Source of the DNA: Candidatus Gastranaerophilales bacterium
GTDB lineage: Bacteria > Cyanobacteriota > Vampirovibrionia > Gastranaerophilales > Gastranaerophilaceae
DNA length: 35,904 nucleotides
Direction of reading: 5' to 3'
Assembly (NCBI GenBank): GCA_944322845.1
Contig: CALUQE010000021.1
Location: forward strand, 1 to 35,904
Part shown: in pieces, positions 1 to 7,806 of the stretch
Layout of the letters: each line of letters opens with the position of its first letter
Position numbering within the stretch: position 1 is the stretch's first letter
The notes under the pieces: generated by a model
The model's input: only the letters and a program-made list of their open reading frames with translations
Databases searched by the model: none
What the model was told of the DNA's origin: nothing
Made by a program: the position numbers and the translations under genes

Positions 1-111
1 ATAAATTAGCCTCAAACTCCCAACAACTTTGCTCCTTTGGCTATAAATACCTATCCAAAATGTCCTGTTAAACTATATTTGCCTTGTGCGAGTTCTTAAC
101 TCTACAACCAG

Positions 112-154
112 AGTAATAAAAAAGGACTACGTTATGTAGTCCTTTTTTATTACT
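112..154 (-). terminator. Intrinsic terminator of the tmRNA gene
   Basis: Perfect 19-bp inverted repeat (arms 112-130 and 136-154, 5-nt loop). The stem core is AAGGACTAC/GTAGTCCTT, flanked by A and T tracts so that it can act in either direction. The right arm begins at the mature tmRNA 3' end. Bases 1-111 upstream hold no gene or signal I can support. Confidence 0.85.
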
Positions 155-551
155 GGAGATGGCGGGAGTCGAACCCGCGTCCATTGCGGATAAATACGAA
201 CCTCTACGAGTGTAGTAACTTATTATCTCAATCTGATACGGAAAGTTACAAAACCTGAATCAGACCAAAGACTTTTTGCGGAAGCCTAACCTCCAATGGT
301 TATCTTGATACGCATACCATCATCTGCGTACTGCAGCTTGCATAGTGGTCTGATACTGCCGGCAAGCTGGGCAATATCAGAGGCTGACTGCAAAGTCTGT
401 TATGCAGCTCTACGAGCAGCAGCTCTAGAGAAATCAGCAACTACAACGTTATCTGTAGCATTTAATTTAGTTTGCTCGTTGATAAGCGGGAACAGCGCCC
501 GCACTCGCAATCCGGATCTACCAATCACAACGTCAAAACCAGTACATCCCC
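154..551 (-). ncRNA. ssrA: tmRNA (trans-translation RNA)
   Basis: Rescues ribosomes stalled on broken mRNAs: the tRNA-like part carries alanine and the mRNA-like part encodes a degradation tag. On the minus strand the 5' end GGGGATG pairs over 7 bp with CATCTCC at the 3' end (one G-U pair), followed by discriminator A. The 3' part carries the T-arm motif GGTTCGACTCCCGCC. The terminal CCA is not encoded. An open frame runs from a GCT resume codon at 459-457 to TAA at 402-400 and gives the tag ATDNVVVADFSRAAARRAA. The A-x-x-N-V-V start and Ala-Ala end resemble cyanobacterial tags. It appears to be a one-piece molecule of about 398 nt, not a permuted two-piece form. Confidence 0.93.
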
Positions 552-584
552 TCGATTTATTACATTCTCAATGTGCGTAAATAC

Positions 585-613
585 AGTATATGCGATTATT
601 TAACCTTTTTCAA
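585..613 (-). promoter_or_regulatory. Sigma70-type promoter of tmRNA
   Basis: On the minus strand: -35 TTGAAA (613-608), exactly 17 nt, -10 TATACT (590-585). Transcription would start near 578, leaving a leader of about 27 nt to be removed by RNase P before the mature 5' end at 551. Confidence 0.75.
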
Positions 614-737
614 GTCCGATTTTAGAGATTAAATTTCTCATTACCTTTTCAGGCTAATCAATAATACCACAGCTCAAAAAGCTTAATTCATTATTTATGG
701 TAATTTATCCCAAATTAATCAATGCCAATATATAATT

Positions 738-887
738 ATGAAAGTAAAAAGTTTTTTTAAATTAGTTAACAGAAAAATCAATAAGTATGATAAAGCCGCT
801 TCAAACCCGTTTGAGGCAATTCCGCTTACCATTACTCTGGTATGGGTTGAAGAAGATAATAACAAGAAAAATAATAAACCGCTCTAG
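738..887 (+). CDS. Small hypothetical protein (49 aa)
   Basis: ATG to TAG, 49 aa, beginning MKVKSFFKLVNRKINKYDKA and ending in an Asn/Lys-rich tail (NNKKNNKPL). The N-terminal half is basic and amphipathic, and the middle (NPFEAIPLTITLVWVEE) looks like a beta-rich segment. No family is recognised. TATAAT lies at 731-736, directly before the ATG, and no Shine-Dalgarno is visible, so either a leaderless start or a slightly different promoter is needed. Its stop codon shares the palindrome CTAG (884-887) with the stop of the convergent gene. Codon use looks coding, but the call rests on the open frame alone. Confidence 0.45.
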   Translation: MKVKSFFKLVNRKINKYDKAASNPFEAIPLTITLVWVEEDNNKKNNKPL

Positions 888-1330
888 GCAATTTGATTTA
901 AAATTCCCTGCCCGCCGCTGATATCTATACCCTTTTCTTTGCAAGCTTCCGCCACAAGTTTTTGTTCTGACGGTAAAAGTTTTTCAAAAACTGAAGACAA
1001 TGCGAAGGATGAGCCAAAAGCTGCACCCGCTGCAAGTCCTGCCACAACAATACCTGCACCGGAAGCCAGCCCTGCAATTGCAGCCGGAACCGCAAGGTAG
1101 CTTGCACATTTTATGGCACATTTGCCGAGCTCTTTCAAACCGGATTTCCAGTTTGTTCCTTCGACCTTTTCACCTTTTGTGTTATAGTCAAGGCTAAATG
1201 CTCCGGGAACGGTTAGAAAATCAGCAAGGCAAAATATACCTCCGAGTGCGGCTCCGCCGACAGCTTTTTTTGTTTTTGCAAGTTTTTCCGCACCGCTATT
1301 CAGGTGCAATACATTGCTTACTGATACCAT
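884..1330 (-). CDS. Hypothetical Gly/Ala-rich protein with membrane-like segments
   Basis: 148 aa. The ATG at 1330 is preferred over the upstream TTG at 1342 because GAGGA sits about 6 nt before it. No signal peptide is obvious. A Gly/Ala-rich segment near residues 26-45 (AVGGAALGGIFCLADFL) and a longer one near 80-115 (AVPAAIAGLASGAGIVVAGL) look like glycine-zipper membrane hairpins. The C-terminus is soluble (KLVAEACKEKGIDISGG). The family is not recognised. A similar Gly-rich hairpin occurs in the protein at 34067-34714, so both may belong to one lineage-specific class of small membrane-associated proteins; that link is inference. Confidence 0.75.
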   Translation of the reverse strand: MVSVSNVLHLNSGAEKLAKTKKAVGGAALGGIFCLADFLTVPGAFSLDYNTKGEKVEGTNWKSGLKELGKCAIKCASYLAVPAAIAGLASGAGIVVAGLAAGAAFGSSFALSSVFEKLLPSEQKLVAEACKEKGIDISGGQGILNQIA

Positions 1331-1375
1331 AATTTTCCTCAATATTAACTTAATTTTATTCCCTATATATATAAA

Positions 1376-1417
1376 AATAATTTGTAATAAAAAATTGACT
1401 TTTTATTACAAATTATT
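1376..1417 (-). terminator. AT-rich perfect hairpin downstream of the 1439 gene
   Basis: Arms 1376-1393 and 1400-1417 are perfect 18-bp complements with loop ATTGAC. The stem holds one G-C pair, the rest being A-T. It lies 21 bp beyond the stop of the minus-strand gene at 1439, and T-rich sequence follows on that strand. A terminator is the simplest reading, although the stem is unusually GC-poor. Confidence 0.5.
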
Positions 1418-1438
1418 AAGATGTAAAATTATTATTTT

Positions 1439-2035
1439 TTAATAAGCTGTTCTTGTAAGTATTATTTCAGATTCTTTGTTATACAAATTATGTTTGTACC
1501 AGACTCCTTCAAATTCTCCGTCCGGTTTAAAAAGATACTGGCAGTCCTTTGATACAAAATAAATTGCGCTTACGGGTTTACCTGAAGTTCTGTACTGGAT
1601 TGAATAATAAGGATAATCAGGATATTCACCGTAAATAAAATCTACGTATCTGAGTTTACCCAGAGCATCATAGTAATACGCTTTTGAGACATCTTTTTTG
1701 TCTTGGAGCGCATACATATAAATATTTTTCATCTTTTTGTAATAAAAAGCGGAAATATTATAATCCCCGAGCTCTTTGTAGCCGGCAGAAGCTGCAAAAT
1801 AATTATCAAGATGATTTTTGTCCTTTAATCTGTCCTTAAATTGTTCCTTAAAATCAGGCAGCTTTTCTATAGGTGTTTCAAAAACTATATCTTTTACTTC
1901 GCTTATTATAGCTTCTTTTTCTACTTCTGATTTATTTATCCAGTCGTATTGAATATCTGCTATGTAGACATCGTTATAATTTGCAAAAGCTGCCAACGGC
2001 AAAGACAACAACAATAAAAGTAACAATTTTTTCAT
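1439..2035 (-). CDS. Secreted hypothetical protein
   Basis: 198 aa. Start ATG at 2035, with AAGGA 7 nt upstream; a TTG two codons earlier is less likely. The N-terminus MKKLLLLLLLSLPLAAFA is a clear Sec signal peptide, with cleavage predicted after AFA. The mature part is rich in Tyr, Lys and Asp (for example AYYYDALGKLRYVDF) and looks like a mixed alpha/beta periplasmic or surface protein. Residues 80-125 resemble a TPR-like helical pair (YKELGDYNISAFYYKKMKNI). I do not recognise a family and assign no function. It is a single gene with its own downstream hairpin, divergent from the acyltransferase at 2107. Confidence 0.8.
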   Translation of the reverse strand: MKKLLLLLLLSLPLAAFANYNDVYIADIQYDWINKSEVEKEAIISEVKDIVFETPIEKLPDFKEQFKDRLKDKNHLDNYFAASAGYKELGDYNISAFYYKKMKNIYMYALQDKKDVSKAYYYDALGKLRYVDFIYGEYPDYPYYSIQYRTSGKPVSAIYFVSKDCQYLFKPDGEFEGVWYKHNLYNKESEIILTRTAY

Positions 2036-2093
2036 ACTCAAATCCTTCTTCTCCTAATATCTTTAAGTATAGCATATTTCGATAATTTTATAG

Positions 2094-2099
2094 TATAAT
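2094..2099 (+). promoter_or_regulatory. -10 box of a probable leaderless transcript
   Basis: TATAAT ends 7 nt before the ATG at 2107. There is no Shine-Dalgarno and no clear -35. The predicted start of transcription falls on or next to the start codon. The context TAGTATAAT recurs upstream of dapA, pxpA and secF in this window. Confidence 0.55.
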
Positions 2100-2106
2100 A
2101 ACTTTT

Positions 2107-2778
2107 ATGGTAAGAATTTTAGACGGAAAAAATACAGAGATAATCTCAAAAGTAGTATTTAGAGTTTTAAAGACACAGGAGATTTTTACAAGAATATTAG
2201 AAGTTGATAACCCGAATGTTGTTCCGTGTCTTTATGCAATGTGGCACGCACATCAGTTTTGTATCCACGGGCTTCCGAACAGAGCTAATACAAATGTTCT
2301 CATCAGCCGTTCAAAAGACGGTGACGTTATAGCAGATGTAGTAGAGAAATGGGGATTTAAGACAATAAGAGGTTCAAAAGGGAAAAAAGGTGCAGTTGAG
2401 GCCAGCATGCAGATGATAGAAGCCTTAAAACGCGGCGAGAATTGTGCAATGATGGTTGACGGCCCGCGTGGTCCCGCTAGAATAGCAAAAGACGGCGCAA
2501 TTAAAATTGCCAAACTTGCGGGCGTTCCGGTTGTCCCTGTTTACTGGTATTCAAAAAACTTTACCTGGGCAAAATTCCCTTCATGGGATACATTAAGATG
2601 CCCTGTATTTGCAACCAACTTAATTAATATTTACGGTGAGCCGATTTATATTTCTCCTGACGGAGATGAAGAAGAAGCTCGCCAAAAGTTACAAAAAAGT
2701 CTCGAAGAACTTGAACAAAAAGCTCCGAAAGCGTTTGATGAGGTATACAAATTCGGAATATGGAGAAGAAAAAAGTAG
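2107..2778 (+). CDS. DUF374-type lysophospholipid acyltransferase family protein
   Basis: 223 aa. The LPLAT/DUF374 family transfers acyl groups in glycerolipid or lipid A-like biosynthesis at the inner membrane. Visible signatures are MWHAHQF near residue 45 (the family form of the HxxxxD region), SRSKDGD near 68, RGSKGKKGA near 88, and DGPRGPA at 118-124, the hallmark of DUF374 proteins. There is no long hydrophobic anchor, so it is probably peripheral. The acyl donor and acceptor cannot be told from sequence. It overlaps the downstream amidase gene by 19 nt and appears to head the 2107-5776 transcription unit from a probable leaderless promoter. Confidence 0.88.
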   Translation: MVRILDGKNTEIISKVVFRVLKTQEIFTRILEVDNPNVVPCLYAMWHAHQFCIHGLPNRANTNVLISRSKDGDVIADVVEKWGFKTIRGSKGKKGAVEASMQMIEALKRGENCAMMVDGPRGPARIAKDGAIKIAKLAGVPVVPVYWYSKNFTWAKFPSWDTLRCPVFATNLINIYGEPIYISPDGDEEEARQKLQKSLEELEQKAPKAFDEVYKFGIWRRKK

Positions 2779-3584
2779 TAAAATTACTTGCAATCCAGAT
2801 GGAATCTGCAATCGGAAATGTTGATTTAAATATCGAAACCGTAAAAAATCTGCTCAGGGCTAATTTAGGAAAATATCCGCAGATTGATTTTGTTTTTTTG
2901 CCGGAGTTATGGACGGTAGGCTGGGATTGCCCGTCATTTCCCGACTCTGCGGAAACTCTTGAGGATTCAAGAGCGGTTAAAATGCTTAAAGGTATTGCAA
3001 AAGAGTTTGAAGTTAATATTTTGGGCGGAAGTTTTGTAAGAAAAGACGGGGATAAACTCTTTAACAGCTCGCCCGTTATTAACAGAGAAGGTGAAATCGT
3101 CTGTATTTATGACAAAAACCATTTGTATTCATATAACGGAGATACGGAAAACAGTTATATAACGGCGGGAAAAAATCCTGTAATGGTCGAACTTGAGGGA
3201 GTAAAAATCGGAATATCAATTTGTTACGATATTCGTTTCCCTGAAATCTACAGAGCGTACAGAAAGGCGGGCGCGGATATTCTGGTTGATATGGCAGCCT
3301 GGCCTAAATCAAGAAAAGTTCACTGGGATACGCTTGCGGCAGCAAGGGCGATAGAAAATCAGTCATATTTTGTTGCGCTTACCCAGACCGGACTCCTTGC
3401 GGACGGTTCGGAAAATCTCGGACATTCAATGATTATTGACTACAACGGAAAAATTCTTGATGAAATCGAAGAGGTTGAAGGCGGAATTTACGCGGAAATC
3501 GATTTGAATAAAATGTATGAATTCAGAGAAAAATGCACAATCTTAAAAGATATTAAAAACTCTTATGAGGTAATAAGAAAATGA
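2760..3584 (+). CDS. Carbon-nitrogen hydrolase, Nit2/omega-amidase-like
   Basis: 274 aa, full length for the nitrilase superfamily. The catalytic triad is in place: Glu49 (FLPELW), Lys119 (YDKNHLYS) and Cys155 (SICYDIRFPE). The CYDIRFPE signature is typical of the Nit1/Nit2/YafV branch. Members hydrolyse alpha-ketoglutaramate/alpha-ketosuccinamate or deaminated glutathione, so a metabolite-repair amidase is likely; the precise substrate is uncertain. The start at 2760 overlaps the acyltransferase gene by 19 nt and has only a weak GGA upstream, so translational coupling is probable. The stop overlaps the next ATG (ATGA at 3581-3584). Confidence 0.9.
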   Translation: MEKKKVVKLLAIQMESAIGNVDLNIETVKNLLRANLGKYPQIDFVFLPELWTVGWDCPSFPDSAETLEDSRAVKMLKGIAKEFEVNILGGSFVRKDGDKLFNSSPVINREGEIVCIYDKNHLYSYNGDTENSYITAGKNPVMVELEGVKIGISICYDIRFPEIYRAYRKAGADILVDMAAWPKSRKVHWDTLAAARAIENQSYFVALTQTGLLADGSENLGHSMIIDYNGKILDEIEEVEGGIYAEIDLNKMYEFREKCTILKDIKNSYEVIRK

Positions 3585-4921
3585 AAAAACTTTTTGCGGC
3601 AATATTAGTTTTATTTATGGCTCTGTCTGTTCAGGCGCGCGGAGTTAAGTCTGAAAAAGCGGATTTTTCCTCCGTTATAAATGATTCCGGAGTCGAAAAA
3701 AATTCTATTGCAATTTCGATTAAGGATTTGAATACGGGAAAACCTGTTTACGAATTAAACGAAAAAATTCTTATGCATCCTGCTTCGGTGCAAAAAGTTT
3801 TAACGCTTATTCCTGCTGTTGAAGCGCTCGGTGAAGATTACGAGTTTACGACAACAATATACAAAAGAGGAGAGGACAGCTATATTATTAAACTCGGCGC
3901 TGATCCTTACCTTACATCTTCTGATTTAAAAAATCTTGCAAACAATATAAGTGCGGAAAATACAAAAAAGATTTATATAGATGACAGTATTCTGGAAAAC
4001 AAAAGCTGGGGCGAGGGCTGGCAGTGGGATGATGATATGAATGTTCTTATGCCGAGATTTAATTCTTACAACCTCGACGGAAATTTGATAAAGCTCACAA
4101 TAATGCCGACACAGAAAGGGCAGCAGGCAGTAATAATTAATTCAAGCAAATACCCTTTTGTGTTTATGAATAATGTCATAACGGGTGACAAAAATGACGT
4201 CAGCGTATTAAGAGATAATTCAATTTCTTCCAATACGCTTTCACTTAACGGAACGGTTAATAAGCCTGTTATAATAAGGATTCCGGCAAACAACCTCAAA
4301 AGATATTTTGATGTAAGACTTACAAACACAATTCATGATAAAAAAATATATTTAATGCAAGGTTTTATAGCGGATAGAGTTACAGACGAAGATAAAGAAC
4401 TGGATAAAATTACACATCCTATTTCAGAGGCGGTGGAAGATATTTTAAAAAACAGTAATAATATGGCATCAGAAACCGTATCAAAGCTTGCGGGCGGAAA
4501 AATGTATGACGCTCAGGGTACTGATATTAACGGCATAAAAGTTTTTAACTCATATTGCGAAAAAATCGGGCTTGATACATCAAAGATAAGAATTACGGAC
4601 GCAAGCGGAGTTTCAAAAAACAATCTTATTAATGCGGATTTTATTTCCGAGTTTTTAATAAAAAATAAGGATAATCCTCTGATGGAAAAGCTTCCGGCGC
4701 CCGGTGAAGGCACACTTACCCAGAGAATGCTTCCTCTAAAGGGCAGCTTGAAGGCAAAAACGGGTACGCACAGTGATTTAAGTTCGCTTGCCGGATATTT
4801 GACAACTAAAAAAGGCAACAAATACGCATTTTGTATAATGATTAACGATACAACCGCAACAATATCGGATATGAAAACTTTAGAAGATTATCTGATGCGC
4901 GAAGCGTATTTGAGATTATAG
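3581..4921 (+). CDS. dacB: D-alanyl-D-alanine carboxypeptidase/endopeptidase (PBP4, peptidase S13)
   Basis: 446 aa. Periplasmic serine peptidase that trims or cuts peptidoglycan cross-links. Signal peptide MKKLFAAILVLFMALSVQA. All three penicillin-binding motifs are present: SVQK at residues 69-72 (PASVQKVLT), SNN at 292-294 (NSNNMASE) and KTG at 393-395 (AKTGTHSD). The insertion between the first two motifs, about 220 residues, is typical of class C low-molecular-weight PBPs. Translation is coupled to the upstream amidase by ATGA overlap. The xerC/D gene follows after 3 bp, so these genes are co-transcribed. It indicates a cell envelope with peptidoglycan and a periplasm. Confidence 0.93.
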   Translation: MKKLFAAILVLFMALSVQARGVKSEKADFSSVINDSGVEKNSIAISIKDLNTGKPVYELNEKILMHPASVQKVLTLIPAVEALGEDYEFTTTIYKRGEDSYIIKLGADPYLTSSDLKNLANNISAENTKKIYIDDSILENKSWGEGWQWDDDMNVLMPRFNSYNLDGNLIKLTIMPTQKGQQAVIINSSKYPFVFMNNVITGDKNDVSVLRDNSISSNTLSLNGTVNKPVIIRIPANNLKRYFDVRLTNTIHDKKIYLMQGFIADRVTDEDKELDKITHPISEAVEDILKNSNNMASETVSKLAGGKMYDAQGTDINGIKVFNSYCEKIGLDTSKIRITDASGVSKNNLINADFISEFLIKNKDNPLMEKLPAPGEGTLTQRMLPLKGSLKAKTGTHSDLSSLAGYLTTKKGNKYAFCIMINDTTATISDMKTLEDYLMREAYLRL

Positions 4922-4924
4922 CCT

Positions 4925-5776
4925 ATGTATCAGATTATTGCTCAATATTTAGAATATTTAGAACTGGAAAAAGGTCTTTCGCCAAACACGATAGACGCGT
5001 ACAGACGCGATCTTTCGGAATTTTCTAAAGGAATAGATGATATTCAAAAAATTGACAGAATGACAATAAATACTTTTGTCAGAAAGCTTAGAGAGGAGAA
5101 GCTTGCAGCTTCAAGCGTAATCAGAAAAATTGCATCATTGCGGGGTTTTTTCAAATGGGCATCGTCTACGGGAATTATTACAAAAAATCCCGCCTCGACT
5201 CTTGAACAGCCAAAAATGCCGCAGAGATTGCCGAAAGTAGTTTCGGTAAAAGAAATTGAGGAGATGCTTCACAATAACCTTAACCCGTTTGAGCATGTAA
5301 TTATGGAACTATTATACAGCTGCGGTTTGAGAGTTTCGGAGCTTGTTAATCTGAAACTCAACGATATTGATTTAAATTCCAAATACGTGCGCTGTTTTGG
5401 TAAAGGTTCAAAGGAAAGAATTATTCCTATGGGAGAAACGGCAAAAAATATCATAAAAGAGTATTTGCCTGAAAGAGATTTACTGATAAAAAAATATAAC
5501 CTTAGTACAAAGAATCTTCTCATTATGCCAAACGGCAGAAAGATTACAAGACAGGATGTTTACACATTTATCCATGCTCAGGGAAAACTTATTCACAAAA
5601 ACATTTCTCCGCATACGCTCCGTCATAGTTTTGCGACTCACCTTCTGGAAAACGGGGCGGATTTAAGAGTTGTGCAGGAGCTTCTCGGGCATAGCGACGT
5701 TTCTACAACCCAGCTTTACACGCACATAAGCAAAAAGCGGTTAAAAGATGTTTATTTTTCTGTTAATAACGAGTAA
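4925..5776 (+). CDS. xerD: Tyrosine recombinase XerC/XerD family
   Basis: 283 aa, the normal size for chromosome-dimer resolvases. N-terminal SAM-like DNA-binding domain (residues 1-90, LSPNTIDAYRRDL) and C-terminal catalytic domain. The catalytic set is complete: Arg136 (CGLRVSEL), Lys163 (KGSKER), His230-x-x-Arg233 (HTLRHSF), His256 (LGHSDVSTT) and nucleophile Tyr265 (QLYTHIS). Such enzymes resolve chromosome dimers at dif near the terminus together with FtsK. XerC and XerD cannot be separated safely by eye; many lineages have a single Xer. It follows dacB by 3 bp and has no integrase-like extension or att context, so it is probably a housekeeping gene. Confidence 0.88.
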   Translation: MYQIIAQYLEYLELEKGLSPNTIDAYRRDLSEFSKGIDDIQKIDRMTINTFVRKLREEKLAASSVIRKIASLRGFFKWASSTGIITKNPASTLEQPKMPQRLPKVVSVKEIEEMLHNNLNPFEHVIMELLYSCGLRVSELVNLKLNDIDLNSKYVRCFGKGSKERIIPMGETAKNIIKEYLPERDLLIKKYNLSTKNLLIMPNGRKITRQDVYTFIHAQGKLIHKNISPHTLRHSFATHLLENGADLRVVQELLGHSDVSTTQLYTHISKKRLKDVYFSVNNE

Positions 5777-5871
5777 AAGATACTTAATATAATTTAACAT
5801 TTCTCTTTACAAATTTGCGCTAATCAGGATTTTATGATAAATTTTCAATAGAACTAAAGTGGTGAGGATTT

Positions 5872-6432
5872 ATGAAGAGTACAACACTAAGAAGATCAAA
5901 CATTACCAGAGAAAAAGTTGCTATGATGGAGGCTCTGAATCGTTATAACAGAACTCATCAGGATCAGGATTATTACAAAACCCAGAGCAAAAACAGAGAA
6001 CTTGATGCTCTGTGGCAGTCTTTCGGCGTAAAACCGCAGAAAAGCGAAAAAGCTCCGCAAGTTTATTTCGTAACAGGACTTATTGCCGGAGTTATTATAA
6101 CATTATTAATCACTACTTTTGTTAGTTTACTTATTAATTTTTCAACTCCTAAAGATGACGGTGCAGTACCGGTTTCTAAGCCTGTGACTGAATCTTCAGG
6201 AAGATTTTCATTTATCCCTGCAGACAATACTTCTTCTAAAAAAGTTGCAGCTCCTGTTACTTTGAACGAAGAATACGTTGTAAAAGAAGGTGATACTTTA
6301 GAAAGTATTGTAATCAGATTTTACGGCGCTTTTGATATGAACAAGGTTAATGCTATTCAGGAAGCAAACAAGATGGCTAACCCGAATGCTTTATCCATCG
6401 GTCAAAAGTTAATCATTCCTATGAATCAATAA
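5872..6432 (+). CDS. Single-pass membrane protein with C-terminal LysM domain
   Basis: 186 aa. The start is supported by GGTGAGGATTT before the ATG. Residues 1-60 are charged and presumably cytoplasmic; 63-90 form one transmembrane helix (VYFVTGLIAGVIITLLITTF); a Ser/Pro-rich linker follows; 134-184 form a LysM domain (YVVKEGDTLESIVIRFYG ... LSIGQKLIIP). LysM binds N-acetylglucosamine in peptidoglycan, so this is probably a type II (N-in) envelope protein anchored to the wall. It lies 3 bp ahead of radA, which has no visible Shine-Dalgarno, so the two are likely co-translated. A weak promoter may lie in 5777-5871. Confidence 0.85.
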   Translation: MKSTTLRRSNITREKVAMMEALNRYNRTHQDQDYYKTQSKNRELDALWQSFGVKPQKSEKAPQVYFVTGLIAGVIITLLITTFVSLLINFSTPKDDGAVPVSKPVTESSGRFSFIPADNTSSKKVAAPVTLNEEYVVKEGDTLESIVIRFYGAFDMNKVNAIQEANKMANPNALSIGQKLIIPMNQ

Positions 6433-6435
6433 TTT

Positions 6436-7806
6436 ATGGCTAAAGTTAAATCAAAATACGTTTGTCAAAGCTGCGGATACGAAACAGCCGGTTATCTGGG
6501 CAAATGTCCCGAGTGCGGAAGCTGGGGAACTTTTGTAGAAGAGCGGGATGTTCCCGTAAATGTTAAGCAAAAACTTGAGATTCCGGACGATTTTCCGCCG
6601 ATGCGTTTTGACGAGATTGAAATGAATTCTGAAATCAGGATGAGCACCAATATTTCAGAATTCGACAGGGTTTTAGGCGGCGGAATTGTTCAGGGCTCAT
6701 TAGTTTTAATCGCAGGAGATCCCGGGATTGGAAAATCTACAATACTTCTCCAGACATCGGGTGAATTGTGCCAAAATAATAAAAAAGTTCTTTATATTTC
6801 TGCCGAAGAATCTGCAGGCCAGATTAAATTGAGAGCGGAGAGATTAGGTGTAAAATCCGATAATTTATACATTTACCCCCAGACAAATCTTGAATTAATC
6901 AAAAAGCATATTGAAGAGATGATGCCGGATCTGGTTATTGTAGACAGTATTCAGGCAATTTATACTTCTTCTATCCAAAGCTCTGCCGGAAGCGTTTCAC
7001 AAATCAGAGAATGCTGTAATATGCTTATGCAGATTGCAAAGTCCAAAAACATTTCAACAATTGTAATCGGGCATGTTACAAAAGAGGGAAATATTGCAGG
7101 GCCTAAGGTTCTTGAGCACATGGTTGATACGGTTATCCAGTTTGAGGGAGACAAGTACAAATCTTACAGAATTCTGCGTTCGATTAAAAACCGTTTTGGA
7201 AACACCTCCGAGGTCGGAATTTTTGAGATGGGAAGCAAGGGATTGACGGAAGTTATCAATCCGAGCGAACTTTTCCTAAAAGAATACAACCAGACTCAAA
7301 CTCCGGGGAGCACGATTATTGTAACAAGCGAAGGCACAAGGCCTCTGCTTGTTGAGATTCAGGCGCTTGTGGGAACGACTCCATATCCTGCGCCGCGAAG
7401 AGTTGCAAACGGAGTCGACACGGGCAGGGTTTTGCAGATTCTTGCAGTGCTTGAAAAAAGAATCGGACTAAACTTATCAAAACAGGATGTTTACGTTAAC
7501 GTTATCGGCGGAATCGATGTTAACGAGCCGGCTGCGGATTTAGGGATTGCGCTTGCAATTGTAACCTGTGTCAGGGATGTTGTTTTTGATTCTCACACTG
7601 CAATAGTAGGCGAAATCGGGCTTTCGGGAGAAATCCGAGCGGTTAATCACATAGAAAGACGAATCACAGAGGCTCAGAAACTTGGCTTTAAGCGGATAAT
7701 TATACCTGCCGCAAACGAGCTTCAGGAGGAAATTAAAGGAATAGAAATTATCAAAGTCCGCAAAATTTTAGAAGCAATAACAAGGAGCGTACGTCATGAT
7801 AATTGA
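6436..7806 (+). CDS. radA: DNA repair protein RadA (Sms)
   Basis: 456 aa, full length. RecA-like branch-migration ATPase/helicase active in recombination. N-terminal zinc finger Cys10-x2-Cys13 ... Cys24-x2-Cys27 (CQSCGYE, CPECGSW), Walker A GDPGIGKST at 94-102, the diagnostic KNRFG motif near residue 250, and a C-terminal Lon-protease-like domain (GGIDVNEPAADLGIALAI, then VGEIGLSGEIR). It begins 3 bp after the LysM gene without a clear Shine-Dalgarno and its 3' end overlaps the next gene by 11 bp. Confidence 0.96.
   Translation: MAKVKSKYVCQSCGYETAGYLGKCPECGSWGTFVEERDVPVNVKQKLEIPDDFPPMRFDEIEMNSEIRMSTNISEFDRVLGGGIVQGSLVLIAGDPGIGKSTILLQTSGELCQNNKKVLYISAEESAGQIKLRAERLGVKSDNLYIYPQTNLELIKKHIEEMMPDLVIVDSIQAIYTSSIQSSAGSVSQIRECCNMLMQIAKSKNISTIVIGHVTKEGNIAGPKVLEHMVDTVIQFEGDKYKSYRILRSIKNRFGNTSEVGIFEMGSKGLTEVINPSELFLKEYNQTQTPGSTIIVTSEGTRPLLVEIQALVGTTPYPAPRRVANGVDTGRVLQILAVLEKRIGLNLSKQDVYVNVIGGIDVNEPAADLGIALAIVTCVRDVVFDSHTAIVGEIGLSGEIRAVNHIERRITEAQKLGFKRIIIPAANELQEEIKGIEIIKVRKILEAITRSVRHDN

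Noticed and set aside
160..200. Possible stand-alone tRNA (T-arm motif GGTTCGACTCCCGCC)
   Set aside because: The motif and acceptor stem pair with GGGGATG at 551, giving the tRNA-like domain of tmRNA; there is no anticodon arm.
296..580. 94-codon open frame on the plus strand
   Set aside because: It lies antisense to the tmRNA gene, includes its tRNA-like and tag regions and has no ribosome-binding site.
4925..5776. Integrase of a genomic island
   Set aside because: Size, full XerC/D signature and operon position with dacB fit a housekeeping Xer recombinase; no attachment repeats or phage genes are nearby.
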